A stretch of 64,000 bases of DNA, taken from NCBI RefSeq assembly GCF_023146395.1, contig NZ_JAGLCD010000009.1:1-64000 (forward strand), written 5' to 3'. The DNA comes from Aeromicrobium sp. GTDB taxonomy: Bacteria > Actinomycetota > Actinomycetes > Propionibacteriales > Nocardioidaceae. Position 1 is the first letter of the stretch; every line of letters begins with the position of its first letter. Below are positions 1-8,652 of the stretch, one piece after another. The notes beneath the pieces were generated by a model. It saw nothing but the letters and a program-made list of their open reading frames with translations, searched no databases and was not told the origin of the DNA. A program made the position numbers and the translations under genes.

Positions 1-33
1 TACGCCGCTCGCAGAGCTCGCGAGCACTCGACC
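1..33 (-). repeat. REP-like repeat, B type, truncated by window edge
   Basis: Identical over its whole visible length to the repeat copy at 141-173. The remainder lies left of the window. It contains the same hairpin arms GCTCGC and GCGAGC. Confidence 0.75.
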
Positions 34-50
34 ACCAGGATGGCTCCCCG

Positions 51-93
51 GTGGTCGAGTGGGCCCGAGGAACGAGGGCCCGTATCGAGACCC
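51..93 (+). repeat. REP-like repeat, A type hairpin
   Basis: The unit begins GGTCGAGT and ends CGTATCGAGACC. Between the ends, GGGCCC (61-66) pairs with GGGCCC (76-81) around the nine-base loop GAGGAACGA. A second copy at 22561 has the same ends and loop but a different, still fully paired stem. It lies downstream of pcnA and may act as an RNA hairpin or a bacterial interspersed repeat. No transposase is attached. Confidence 0.8.
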
Positions 94-132
94 GGCCCGG
101 TTCAGGCGTCCGGTCGGACCGTGACGCGCGGG

Positions 133-173
133 GGTCTCGATACGCCGCTCGCAGAGCTCGCGAGCACTCGACC
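133..173 (-). repeat. REP-like repeat, B type hairpin
   Basis: Read on the minus strand it starts GGTCGAGTGC and ends CGTATCGAGACC, the same ends as the A type, but its hairpin is GCTCGC / GCGAGC (plus-strand 147-152 and 160-165) with a different loop. It faces the A copy at 51-93, so the two form a convergent pair just beyond the pcnA stop. Confidence 0.78.
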
Positions 174-195
174 TCCAGGATGGGGTGCCGGCCGG

Positions 196-1659
196 TCAGT
201 CGCGGGCGGCGGCCCAGGCCTTCAAGGCCTCGATCGCGTGCTCCTCGGACATCGGCCCGCGGTCCATGCGCAGGTCGAGCAGGAAGCGGTACGCCTCGCC
301 CACCTCGCGACCCGGACCGATCCCCAGGATCGCCATGATCTGCGTCCCGTCGAGATCCGGGCGGATCGCGTCGAGCTCCTCCTGGCCCCGCAGCACGACG
401 ATGCGCTCCTCGAGCTCGTCGTACGTGCGCTGCAGCCGGGCCGCCTTGCGAGCGTTGCGGGTCGTGCAGTCGGCCCGTGTCAGCACGTGCAGCCGATCGA
501 GCTGGTCGCCCGCGTCACGGACGTAGCGACGCACCGCGGCGTCGGTCCACTCGCCCGACCCGTAGCCGTGGAAGCGCAGGTGCAGCTCGACCAGCCGGGC
601 GACCTGGTCGATGACGTCGTTGCTGTAGCGCAGCTCCTTGAGGCGCTTGCGGGTCATCTTGGCGCCGACGACGTCGTGGTGGTGGAACGTCACGGTGCCG
701 CCGCTGTGGAACTTGCGCGTGCGCGGCTTGCCGATGTCGTGCAGCAGCGCGGCCAGGCGGATCACGAGATCGGGCTGCGCGTCGAGGCGGTCCTCCAGCG
801 CGATCGCCTGCTCGAGCACCGTGAGCGAGTGCTCGTAGACGTCCTTGTGACGGTGGTGCTCGTCATCGGTCAACCGCAGCGCCGGCAGCTCGGGCAGGAC
901 GCGATCGGCCAGACCGGTCTCGACCAGCAGGCGCAGACCCGCGACCGGGTCAGCGGCGCACAGGGTCTTGTCGAGCTCGTCGCGCACCCGCTCGGCCGAG
1001 ACGATGTCGAGCCGATCGGCCAGGCGCGTCATGGCCGCCACGACGTCATGGTCGGCCTCGAAGCCGAGCTGGGCGACGAAGCGGGCGGCCCGCATCATGC
1101 GCAGCGGGTCGTCGTCGAAGGACTGCTCGGCGGTGACGGGCGTCGTGAGTCGCCCCTCGGCGAGCGCGGTGCGCCCGTCGTAGGGGTCGACGAGCTCGGC
1201 CGTCGCGAGCACGACGGCCATCGCGTTGACCGTGAAGTCACGGCGCGACAGGTCGCCGACCAGGGTGTCGCCGAACGCGACGACCGGCTTGCGGGAGCCG
1301 CTGTCGTACGCGTCGCTGCGGTACGTCGTGATCTCGATCTGGTCGTCGCCCTTGCGCAGCCCGATCGTGCCGAACTCGCGGCCGACGTCCCAGACCGCGT
1401 CGGCCCAGCCCTGCACCGCCTGCTCGATCTGCTCCGGGCGGGCCGAGGTGGCCAGGTCGAGGTCGTTGACGGGCCGGCCGAGAAGAGCATCACGCACGGG
1501 ACCACCCACGAGCGCGATCTCGTGCCCCTGCTCGGCGAACAGCTCGCCCAGCCGGGTCAGGACCGGGTGCTGGCGCAGGAGCGCCGTCGTGAGCCCACCA
1601 GGTCCGGTGGACGTGCCGGGATCGGGGCGGCGCGACGGGACGGCGGGGGTGGACGACAC
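196..1659 (-). CDS. pcnA: CCA tRNA nucleotidyltransferase (CCA-adding enzyme) with HD domain
   Basis: This 487-residue protein adds or repairs the 3' CCA of tRNAs. The N-terminal class II nucleotidyltransferase head shows LVGGPVRDALLG followed by NDLDLAT (metal-binding DxD). A tRNA-binding region follows, and an HD domain has the HDIGKP motif near the middle. Length fits the actinobacterial form. The GTG start lies eight bases after a TAGACT hexamer, so the mRNA is probably leaderless. It is divergent from the MurJ fusion gene, as pcnA is next to the mviN region in mycobacteria; the mutT4-type gene found between them there is absent here. Confidence 0.95.
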   Translation of the reverse strand: MSSTPAVPSRRPDPGTSTGPGGLTTALLRQHPVLTRLGELFAEQGHEIALVGGPVRDALLGRPVNDLDLATSARPEQIEQAVQGWADAVWDVGREFGTIGLRKGDDQIEITTYRSDAYDSGSRKPVVAFGDTLVGDLSRRDFTVNAMAVVLATAELVDPYDGRTALAEGRLTTPVTAEQSFDDDPLRMMRAARFVAQLGFEADHDVVAAMTRLADRLDIVSAERVRDELDKTLCAADPVAGLRLLVETGLADRVLPELPALRLTDDEHHRHKDVYEHSLTVLEQAIALEDRLDAQPDLVIRLAALLHDIGKPRTRKFHSGGTVTFHHHDVVGAKMTRKRLKELRYSNDVIDQVARLVELHLRFHGYGSGEWTDAAVRRYVRDAGDQLDRLHVLTRADCTTRNARKAARLQRTYDELEERIVVLRGQEELDAIRPDLDGTQIMAILGIGPGREVGEAYRFLLDLRMDRGPMSEEHAIEALKAWAAARD

Positions 1660-1667
1660 GGGGCCTG

Positions 1668-1673
1668 AGTCTA
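1668..1673 (-). promoter_or_regulatory. -10 element of pcnA (leaderless)
   Basis: On the minus strand TAGACT is followed by eight bases and then the GTG start of pcnA. That spacing places transcription start at or next to the start codon. No -35 box is obvious. Confidence 0.5.
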
Positions 1674-1702
1674 CGTCGCGGCCCCGCGCCCACCGGCACC
1701 CC

Positions 1703-1708
1703 TAACAT
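1703..1708 (+). promoter_or_regulatory. -10 element of the DUF6049-MurJ gene (leaderless)
   Basis: TAACAT is followed by six bases and then the GTG at 1715, the classic actinobacterial leaderless layout. It shares the 55-base divergent intergenic region with the pcnA promoter. Confidence 0.5.
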
Positions 1709-1714
1709 GGTCCG

Positions 1715-4700
1715 GTGAGCAGCCCCCGATCTGCGCGTCCGACGCCGCGCGCGATCGTCCTCGCGGTGGTGTCGCTGCTCGCCCTGCTGCTCGTGCCGAT
1801 GCCGGCCACGGCGGCCGACCCGAGCCCCGACGCCGGTCCCGACGTCGCCGTCACGATCGACGTGCTCACCCCGGGTCAGCTGGTGCCGGGAGAGCCGGTC
1901 ACGATCAGCGGCACGGTCCGCAACGACGGCGACGTCACCTGGACCTCGACCCAGGCGTACGCCTCGATCGCGCGCCAGCCGGACCGCACGCGTGCCGACC
2001 TGGTCGAGACGATCGCCGAGGGCACCGGGTTCTCCGGCTCGCGGATCGTCGACCTCGAGACCATCGCGGACCTGGGTGAGCTCGACCCCGGCGCGTCCGC
2101 GAGCTACTCGATCACGGTGCCGTGGTCGGAGCTGGACATCACCTCGAGCTCGGGCGTCCGCACCCTGGGAGTGCAGGTGCTCGGCACCGCTCCCGACGGC
2201 AGTCGGTCGACGACTCCGATCGGTCGCGCCGCCACCGTCGTCCCGATCGCGTCCTCGGCACCTCCCGAGGCGGTCCCGGGCGGCCTCGCCGTGACCCTCG
2301 CCTCGCCCGTCGGGCGGGACGCGGCCGGAGCCCTGACCGGCCTGGACGACCTCGCGTCGCAGGTGGGCCCGTCGGGTGCGCTGCGCCGCTCCCTCGACCT
2401 GGCGCGGAGCCTGCCGTCGGGCACCGCGACCCTCGTGCTCGACCCGCAGCTGGCGGAGGTCGTGGCATCCCTGAGCGACGACGAGACCGCGCCCGATGCC
2501 GACGAGCTCACGAGCCTGGGACTCCAGGACTCCGACCTGGAACGGATCCGCACGTTCGCGACCGACCTGGGCGCGGCCACCTCGACCCAGCGCACGATCC
2601 TGCTGGACTACGGCGTCCCGGACGAACCCGCGCTCGCCGCCGCCGCCCAGGGCGGAGACCTCCGCGACCTGGTGACGACCGTGACCGATCGGGTCGTCGA
2701 GGATCTCGGCCTCCCCGGATCGCGAGCGACCTGGGTTCCCGCCGACGGCCTGGGCACCCAGGTCGTCCGTCAGGCGGGAGCGACGCACCCGCTGATCGTC
2801 GACGTCGCGGACCTCGCCGACTGGGAGGAGCAGGACGGTTCGGTCGTGCGGCTCGACGACGACGACACCGCCACGACCGCCCTGGTCCGACGTGACCTGT
2901 CCGCGACGCTGCCAGGCGCGGCGACGGCCGTGACGATCCGCCAGCAGCTGTTGGCCGAGCGCGATCTCGCCCTGCGTGACCGGGGCGACGACCCTGACTC
3001 CCGGGCCGATGCCGTCGTCGTGACACCGGCCGGCTGGGATCCCGGCCCCGCGTGGCGCTCCGCCGACCTGGCGTCCCTGTGGACCACCGGGCTGCTGTCG
3101 CCCCAGCCACCCGATCTCGTGACGCCGCCCACCGACCTGGCCGAGCTCACCGTGCCGAGCCGGGCCCCTGCCGACACGACCGTCGTCGACGCGGTCCGGT
3201 CCCTGCAGGTCGTGGCGCAGCGTCTCGCCTCGATCTCGACCGATGAGTCCGCCATCCGCTCCGACGAGCTGCTGATGGCCGATCTGCTCGGCCTGACCTG
3301 GCGTTCCGACGTCACCGCCGCCGTGATGATCGCGAGCGATCGACGAGCTGCCCTGGAGGCCGAGCTCGCCCTGCCCACGATCGAGGGGCCCCCCAGCTTC
3401 CTGCTCGCCGGTCGCGAGGGCCAGGTCCCGGTCACGATCGACAACCCGACCGACACCCCCATCCGCGTCGGCATCCGGGTCAGCTCGACCAATCCGCAGC
3501 TGCAGGTCGACGACGTCGCCCCGGTCGACGTGCCGGCCGTGTCGCGCACGACCGTCACGATCCCGCTCGACGTCGGCCAGCAGAACACGACGTCACTGAC
3601 CGCGCAGCTCGTGGCACCGGACGGCTCCGCCCTGGGCTCGGTCGCCCGCTTCAACGTCCGCTCCAGCAACACCAGCACGATCATCTGGATCGGCATGGCG
3701 GTCGCGTCCGGCCTCCTCGTGCTCGCGGTCGCCCGACGGCTCTGGCGCCGTGGCCGCGGCGGCTCGACCCCGCCGGGCGACGACCAGGACCAGCCCGATC
3801 CCGTCGACCCCCCACCCGTCGACCCCCCACCCGTCGCCTCGCCGGCGCAGCCCGGCCCTGAAGTCCCACCGGCCGACGGGACGACCGGGTCGACGGTGAC
3901 CCAGACCGTCGCGCAGCAGGACCGGATCGAGAACGCCTCGAGCACCGACGTCACCCGGGCGAGCGCGTGGATGGCCCTGGGCACCCTGGTCTCCCGGATC
4001 ACCGGGTTCCTGCGGGCCCTGCTGCTGATCTGGGCGATCGGCACGGGGCTCAACGGTGACATCTTCAACAGCGCCAACACCGTGCCGAACGCGCTCTACA
4101 TCCTGGTGGCCGGTGGTGTCTTCAACGTCGTCCTCGTGCCCCAGCTCGTGCGCACCATGCGCACCGACGCCGACGGAGGCGACGCCTACGCGAACCGCGT
4201 CATCACGCTCGGGCTGCTCGTGCTCGGCGCCGCGACGGTCGTGCTGATGCTTGCGGCGCCGCTGCTCGTGCGCCTGGTCTTCGACTCGTTGCTGTTCACC
4301 GAGCAGTTCGACGACCAGCGCGCCTCGGCCCTGTGGCTCATGTACCTGTGCGTCCCCCAGGTGTTCTTCTACGGTGCGTTCGTCCTGGTGGGCCAGGTGC
4401 TGAACGCGCGTGGACGCTTCGGTCCCATGATGTGGGCGCCGATCGTCAACAACCTCGTGGCGTGCGCGGCACTCATCGGCTACATGGTGATGTTCGGTCG
4501 CGAGGGCGGCGACGGCGGCTTCTCGGTCGGCGAGACGCTCGTGCTGGGTGTCGGCTCGACGCTCGGCATCGTCGCCCAGGCCGCGGTGCTGATCCCCTAC
4601 TTGCGTGCGGCCGGCTTCCACTACCGGCCGCGCTTCGACTTCCGCGGCGTCGGCCTGGGGCACACCCTCAAGCTCGGTGCGTGGACCCTGGCCTCGATCG

Positions 4701-5566
4701 TCGTCAACCAGGTCGCGTTCATCGTGGTCAACCGGCTCGGCACCGAGGGCAACCTCCTCGGAGCGTCCAACGACCAGACGAGCTCGGGTGCGGCGGTGTA
4801 CAACCTCGGCTACATCGTGAGCCAGGTCCCGCACGGGGTCATCACGGTCTCCCTGGCGACCGCGATCATGCCGACGCTCGCGTCCCTCGCGCTGGCCCGC
4901 GACTACCCGCGCTTCCTTGCGACGATCTCCGACACAGCGCGCACGGCCCTGTTCCTGCTGGTGCCCGTGGCCGTCGCGATCGCCTGCCTCGGCCACGATC
5001 TCGCCCGGAGCATCTCGCTGGGCGCCGCCAGCAACGGGGCCGAGGCGATCGGCGACACGATCGTCGCCCTGGCGCCAGCGGTCGTGGTCTACAGCCTCAT
5101 GTTCCTGCTGGTCAGAGCGTTCTACGCCGATGAGGACACCCGCGTGCCCTTCGTGCTGCAGAGCATCGTCGCGGTCACCAACATCGCGATCGCGATCTCC
5201 CTGACCCGCGCCGTCGACCCCCAGCTGGTCGCCCCGGCCCTGGGAGTGGCGCTCAGCTCGGCGTACCTCGTCGGCGCCGTGGTGGCCCTGGTCTGGGTGC
5301 GCCGCAGGTTCGGCTCCGTCGTGGACTCCGCGATGCTGGGTTTCCTGGGCCGCCTGACTTTGGCCTGCGCCGCCAGCGCCGCGGCGATGCTCCTCGTCCA
5401 GCAGGTGCTCATCGCGATCGGACTGGAGTCCGGCCGTCCTGCCGACGCGGTCGTGCGGCTCGTGGTGGCCGGGCTCGTGGGCGGCGGGGTGTACCTGCTC
5501 GCGGCGCGACTCGCCCACATGGACGAGCTGCAGCGCCTGGGCTCGGTCGTCGGGTCCCGCCGCTAG
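1715..5566 (+). CDS. murJ: DUF6049 ectodomain fused to lipid II flippase MurJ
   Basis: One uninterrupted 1283-residue frame. Residues 1-33 are a signal peptide. About 34-648 form a large extracytoplasmic region of the DUF6049 type. A membrane segment at about 651-671 ends in RRLWRRGRGG, and a Pro/Asp-rich cytoplasmic linker follows. From about 747 to the end there is a full-length MurJ (VSRITGFLRA, many membrane segments), which flips lipid II for peptidoglycan synthesis. In mycobacteria the two parts are separate genes and MurJ is fused to a pseudokinase instead. An internal start, such as GTG near 3895, cannot be excluded, but no good ribosome site is seen there. Confidence 0.9.
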   Translation: MSSPRSARPTPRAIVLAVVSLLALLLVPMPATAADPSPDAGPDVAVTIDVLTPGQLVPGEPVTISGTVRNDGDVTWTSTQAYASIARQPDRTRADLVETIAEGTGFSGSRIVDLETIADLGELDPGASASYSITVPWSELDITSSSGVRTLGVQVLGTAPDGSRSTTPIGRAATVVPIASSAPPEAVPGGLAVTLASPVGRDAAGALTGLDDLASQVGPSGALRRSLDLARSLPSGTATLVLDPQLAEVVASLSDDETAPDADELTSLGLQDSDLERIRTFATDLGAATSTQRTILLDYGVPDEPALAAAAQGGDLRDLVTTVTDRVVEDLGLPGSRATWVPADGLGTQVVRQAGATHPLIVDVADLADWEEQDGSVVRLDDDDTATTALVRRDLSATLPGAATAVTIRQQLLAERDLALRDRGDDPDSRADAVVVTPAGWDPGPAWRSADLASLWTTGLLSPQPPDLVTPPTDLAELTVPSRAPADTTVVDAVRSLQVVAQRLASISTDESAIRSDELLMADLLGLTWRSDVTAAVMIASDRRAALEAELALPTIEGPPSFLLAGREGQVPVTIDNPTDTPIRVGIRVSSTNPQLQVDDVAPVDVPAVSRTTVTIPLDVGQQNTTSLTAQLVAPDGSALGSVARFNVRSSNTSTIIWIGMAVASGLLVLAVARRLWRRGRGGSTPPGDDQDQPDPVDPPPVDPPPVASPAQPGPEVPPADGTTGSTVTQTVAQQDRIENASSTDVTRASAWMALGTLVSRITGFLRALLLIWAIGTGLNGDIFNSANTVPNALYILVAGGVFNVVLVPQLVRTMRTDADGGDAYANRVITLGLLVLGAATVVLMLAAPLLVRLVFDSLLFTEQFDDQRASALWLMYLCVPQVFFYGAFVLVGQVLNARGRFGPMMWAPIVNNLVACAALIGYMVMFGREGGDGGFSVGETLVLGVGSTLGIVAQAAVLIPYLRAAGFHYRPRFDFRGVGLGHTLKLGAWTLASIVVNQVAFIVVNRLGTEGNLLGASNDQTSSGAAVYNLGYIVSQVPHGVITVSLATAIMPTLASLALARDYPRFLATISDTARTALFLLVPVAVAIACLGHDLARSISLGAASNGAEAIGDTIVALAPAVVVYSLMFLLVRAFYADEDTRVPFVLQSIVAVTNIAIAISLTRAVDPQLVAPALGVALSSAYLVGAVVALVWVRRRFGSVVDSAMLGFLGRLTLACAASAAAMLLVQQVLIAIGLESGRPADAVVRLVVAGLVGGGVYLLAARLAHMDELQRLGSVVGSRR

Positions 5567-5569
5567 ACT
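5564..5569 (+). promoter_or_regulatory. Possible -10 element for the pseudokinase gene
   Basis: TAGACT overlaps the stop codon of the MurJ fusion gene and lies 22 bases before the next ATG. This allows a short 5' leader containing the GGGG stretch near 5581. The gene may therefore have its own promoter as well as read-through. Confidence 0.35.
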
Positions 5570-5591
5570 CCGTCGGGAAAGGGGTGGCGAG

Positions 5592-7160
5592 ATGGCAGGT
5601 CGACGCACACTGGTCTCCGGTGACGTCATCGCTGAGCGCTACCACCTCCAGGACCTCGTGCAGGAACGTCTGGGTGCCACCACGTGGCGCGCGCACGACT
5701 CCGTGCTCTCGCGCAACGTCGGCCTCGAGCTGCTTCCCAGCGACGACCCCCGCGCCGCACGCTTCCTCGATGCCGCGCGCGGCTCCACGGTGGTCTCCGA
5801 TCCGCGCTTCCTGCGTGTCCTCGACCTGATCCAGGACGACCACGGGCATCACATGATCGTGCGCGAGTGGGCGCGCGCCTTTCCGCTCGACGCCGTGCTC
5901 GCGCAGGCTCCGCTGCCCAGCTGGCGCGCCGCGGCGATCGTCATCGAGGTCGCCGAGGCCCTCATGAACGCCCACGACCACGGTCAGTACCACCGGCGGC
6001 TCACCCCCCACCAGGTCCTGCTGAAGGAGTCCGGCGCCGTCCGCGTCGTGGGTCTCGGGGTCGCGACGGCGCTCGCTCCGGTCGGAGGCTCGGAGCAGCC
6101 CGATCCGGCCCAGCTCGAGCGTCTCGACGTCCAAGGTCTCGGCAAGCTGCTCTACGCGTGTCTGGTGGCCCGGTGGCCCGGCGGCCACGTCGACGGTCTG
6201 CGCGCCGCACCCACGGAGCACGGCCGCGTGCTGCGCCCGCGTCAGGTGCGCGCGGGGGTCGACCGGGAGATCGACGCGATCTGCGACCGCATCCTCGGCT
6301 CCCCGCCGGTGCAGCACCGCCGTCCCATCACGACGGTCGCGGAGGTCGCCCACGAGCTCCGCGGTGTGCTGGCCCGGCTCGACCCGCACGACACCGCCGG
6401 TGGCGCCACGACGTCGCCCGACCTGGTCCGGTACGACCCGGTCGTGGAGCCGCTCGGCCCGCCGCCCGGCCTCGAACCACCTCGACCCCGCCCCAAGGCC
6501 TGGACGCCAGCCCCGCCCACGACCCTGGAGCGGCGCAAGGCGCAGGCCCGCAGCCTCACCAAGGGTGAGCGCGGCATGGTGCTGCTGGGCGCCGTGGGCG
6601 TGCTCGTGATCCTGCTCGTGATCGCCTTCCTGGTCGGTCGCCAGGGGCCCGCGCCGGATCCGGAGTCCAGCCCGAGCGCGTCGGCCACCGGTGCGGTGGG
6701 CGTGCTGCCCATCGACCGCGTCATCGACTTCGATCCCCAGGGCGACGGCAGCGAGTCGGCCGACGCCGTGGGTCTGGCGATCGACGGTGACCCCAGCACG
6801 GGCTGGACCACGCAGACCTATCGGGGACGCGCCGACGTCGGCGGTCTCAAGGAAGGCGTGGGTCTGGTGCTCGATCTCGGCTCGACCCGGCAGGTCGACT
6901 CGGTGCGGCTCAACCTGGTGGGCGCTCCCACGAGCCTGCAGATCCTGACCTCCACGCCCGGTGTCGACGAGGTCCCCCAGTCGCTCGACGACCTCACGCC
7001 CGTCGCCTCGGTGCAGGACGGCGGCACCGACGTCACGGTGAGCCTCCCGCAGGCCACGGTCACCCGGTACGTCGTCGTGTGGCTGACCTCCCTGCCCCAG
7101 GTGGGCGACGGTGAGTTCCGCGGTGAGATCGCCGAGGTCCGGGTCGACGGCCGTTCGTGA
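5592..7160 (+). CDS. Membrane pseudokinase with extracellular discoidin-like domain (MviN/FhaA-partner type)
   Basis: 522 residues. The first ~270 resemble a Ser/Thr kinase fold, but the catalytic residues are gone: the lysine strand reads VGLELL, the catalytic loop reads [12 protein letters not shown] without the HRD aspartate, and DFG is replaced by VGLG. A Pro-rich linker leads to one membrane segment at about 333-353, then an outer domain resembling a galactose-binding/discoidin fold ([17 protein letters not shown]). It matches the pseudokinase and ectodomain portion of mycobacterial MviN, which is tethered to MurJ and read by FHA proteins once phosphorylated. Here it is a separate gene 25 bases after MurJ. 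Confidence 0.85.
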   Translation: MAGRRTLVSGDVIAERYHLQDLVQERLGATTWRAHDSVLSRNVGLELLPSDDPRAARFLDAARGSTVVSDPRFLRVLDLIQDDHGHHMIVREWARAFPLDAVLAQAPLPSWRAAAIVIEVAEALMNAHDHGQYHRRLTPHQVLLKESGAVRVVGLGVATALAPVGGSEQPDPAQLERLDVQGLGKLLYACLVARWPGGHVDGLRAAPTEHGRVLRPRQVRAGVDREIDAICDRILGSPPVQHRRPITTVAEVAHELRGVLARLDPHDTAGGATTSPDLVRYDPVVEPLGPPPGLEPPRPRPKAWTPAPPTTLERRKAQARSLTKGERGMVLLGAVGVLVILLVIAFLVGRQGPAPDPESSPSASATGAVGVLPIDRVIDFDPQGDGSESADAVGLAIDGDPSTGWTTQTYRGRADVGGLKEGVGLVLDLGSTRQVDSVRLNLVGAPTSLQILTSTPGVDEVPQSLDDLTPVASVQDGGTDVTVSLPQATVTRYVVVWLTSLPQVGDGEFRGEIAEVRVDGRS

Positions 7161-7170
7161 CCCGGGGGTC

Positions 7171-7197
7171 GGGAATGCCCGGCGACTAGGGTGTGTT
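7171..7197 (+). promoter_or_regulatory. SigR/SigH-type promoter of trxB-trxA
   Basis: GGGAAT at 7171-7176 and GTT at 7195-7197 are separated by exactly 18 bases. This matches the known consensus of the disulfide-stress ECF sigma factor (Streptomyces SigR, mycobacterial SigH), whose classic target is trxBA. Confidence 0.8.
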
Positions 7198-7227
7198 GGG
7201 ACAAGCGTCACCAGCAGAGAGCAGATC

Positions 7228-8232
7228 ATGAGCACCCAGTCGTCCACCGCGGGGCACGCCCCCAGCAGCGTGCGCAACCTCATCGTCATCGGGTCCGGTC
7301 CATCGGGCTACACCGCGGCGATCTATGCGGCGCGCGCCAACTTGGAACCTCTCGTCTTCGAGGGCTCGGTCACCGCCGGTGGCGCTCTGATGAACACCAC
7401 CGACGTCGAGAACTTCCCTGGCTTCCCCGACGGCATCATGGGGCCGGCCCTGATGGACAACCTCCGCGCCCAGGCCGAGCGCTTCGGTGCCGAGCTCGTG
7501 GCCGACGACGTCACCGAGGTCGACCTCACCGGCGACGTCAAGACCGTCACCCTCGGCGACGGCTCCACCCACGCAGCTCGCGCGATCGTCCTCGCCACGG
7601 GCTCGGGCTACCGCAAGCTCGGCATCCCCCGCGAGGACGAGCTGTCCGGCCACGGCGTGTCCTGGTGCGCCACGTGCGACGGCTTCTTCTTCCGCGAGCA
7701 GAACATCGTGGTCGTCGGCGGCGGTGACTCCGCCCTTGAAGAGGCCACGTTCCTGACCCGGTTCGCCAGCAAGGTCACGCTGGTGCACCGCCGCGACGAG
7801 CTGCGCGCGTCCAAGATCATGCAGGACCGCGCCCTGGCCAACGACAAGATCGAGTTCGCCTGGAACTCGGAGGTCGCCGAGCTCCACGGCGAGCACAGCC
7901 TCGAGTCCGTGACCCTCCGTGACACCGTCACGGGCGAGACGCGCTCGCTCGACGCCACGGGCCTGTTCATCGCGATCGGGCACGATCCGCGCTCGGAGCT
8001 CCTGCGCGGCCAGGTCGACCTCGACGACGAGGGCTACGTGCTCGTGCAGACCGGCTCCACGGCCACGAACATCCCCGGCGTCTTCGCCGCCGGCGACCTG
8101 GTCGACCACACGTACCGCCAGGCCATCACCGCCGCCGGCACCGGGTGCGCCGCCTCCCTCGACGCCGAGCGCTACCTCGCGGGCCTCGAGCACGCGGGCG
8201 CACCGCAGCCCGACGCCGCCCTGATCGACTGA
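7228..8232 (+). CDS. trxB: Thioredoxin-disulfide reductase
   Basis: 334 residues. This FAD/NADPH enzyme reduces thioredoxin. Visible features are the N-terminal FAD-binding [15 protein letters not shown], the redox pair in WCATCDGFF at about residues 146-150, the NADPH-binding [12 protein letters not shown], and the C-terminal FAD motif GVFAAGDL. The ATG at 7228 is chosen because the family starts just before the Rossmann motif; an upstream in-frame extension overlaps the promoter. trxA follows after 29 bases, so the two form an operon, predicted to be SigR-controlled. Confidence 0.97.
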   Translation: MSTQSSTAGHAPSSVRNLIVIGSGPSGYTAAIYAARANLEPLVFEGSVTAGGALMNTTDVENFPGFPDGIMGPALMDNLRAQAERFGAELVADDVTEVDLTGDVKTVTLGDGSTHAARAIVLATGSGYRKLGIPREDELSGHGVSWCATCDGFFFREQNIVVVGGGDSALEEATFLTRFASKVTLVHRRDELRASKIMQDRALANDKIEFAWNSEVAELHGEHSLESVTLRDTVTGETRSLDATGLFIAIGHDPRSELLRGQVDLDDEGYVLVQTGSTATNIPGVFAAGDLVDHTYRQAITAAGTGCAASLDAERYLAGLEHAGAPQPDAALID

Positions 8233-8261
8233 CCACCCAGACCCCTCGTACAAGGAGAACC

Positions 8262-8585
8262 ATGGCCACCATCAACGCCGTCACCGACGCCGACTTCGAC
8301 GAGATCGTCCTGAACGCGCCGGGCCCCGTGCTCGTCGACTTCTGGGCCGACTGGTGTGGTCCGTGCCGCCAGCTCGCGCCGATCCTGCAGGAGATCGCCG
8401 ACGAGAAGGGCGAGCAGCTCACGGTCGTCAAGATCGACGCCGACGCCAACCCGGTCACGCCGGCCAAGTACCGCGTGACGGGCCTGCCCACGATCAACCT
8501 GTACAACGGCGGCGAGGTCGTCGCCTCGATCGTCGGCGTGCGGCCGAAGTCGGCGCTCCTGAACGAGATCGACAAGCACCTCTGA
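8262..8585 (+). CDS. trxA: Thioredoxin
   Basis: 107 residues, the normal size for the family. The active site WCGPC lies at about residues 30-34, and the cis-proline loop GLPTINLY is present. It is preceded by a strong ribosome site AAGGAGA four bases before the ATG. It is the second gene of the trxBA operon and the main protein disulfide reductant recycled by the upstream reductase. Transcription ends in the very long hairpin just downstream. Confidence 0.97.
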   Translation: MATINAVTDADFDEIVLNAPGPVLVDFWADWCGPCRQLAPILQEIADEKGEQLTVVKIDADANPVTPAKYRVTGLPTINLYNGGEVVASIVGVRPKSALLNEIDKHL

Positions 8586-8595
8586 GCTCGGTCTG

Positions 8596-8647
8596 TAGAT
8601 AGACTAATCCCCTTGTCGACAAATCGACAAGGGGATTAGTCTATCTA
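8596..8647. terminator. 24-bp perfect hairpin between convergent trxA and parB
   Basis: Bases 8596-8619 and 8624-8647 are perfect reverse complements around the four-base loop CAAA. The stem is much more AT-rich than its surroundings. It sits between two convergent genes and reaches within five bases of the parB stop, so it can serve as a bidirectional terminator. There is no classic long T tract outside the stem. Confidence 0.8.
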
Positions 8648-8652
8648 ATGGC

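Noticed and set aside
40-1668. Long plus-strand open frame of 542 residues opposite pcnA
   Set aside because: It is the antisense shadow of the clear pcnA gene; its composition is Arg/Asp/Val-rich without any domain.
3895-3972. Internal start giving a separate MurJ
   Set aside because: In-frame GTG and ATG codons exist but no ribosome site is seen, and the frame is open without a break; kept only as an alternative in the fusion entry.
7111-7227. N-terminal extension of trxB
   Set aside because: It would run through the SigR-type promoter and is not part of the family; ATG 7228 fits.
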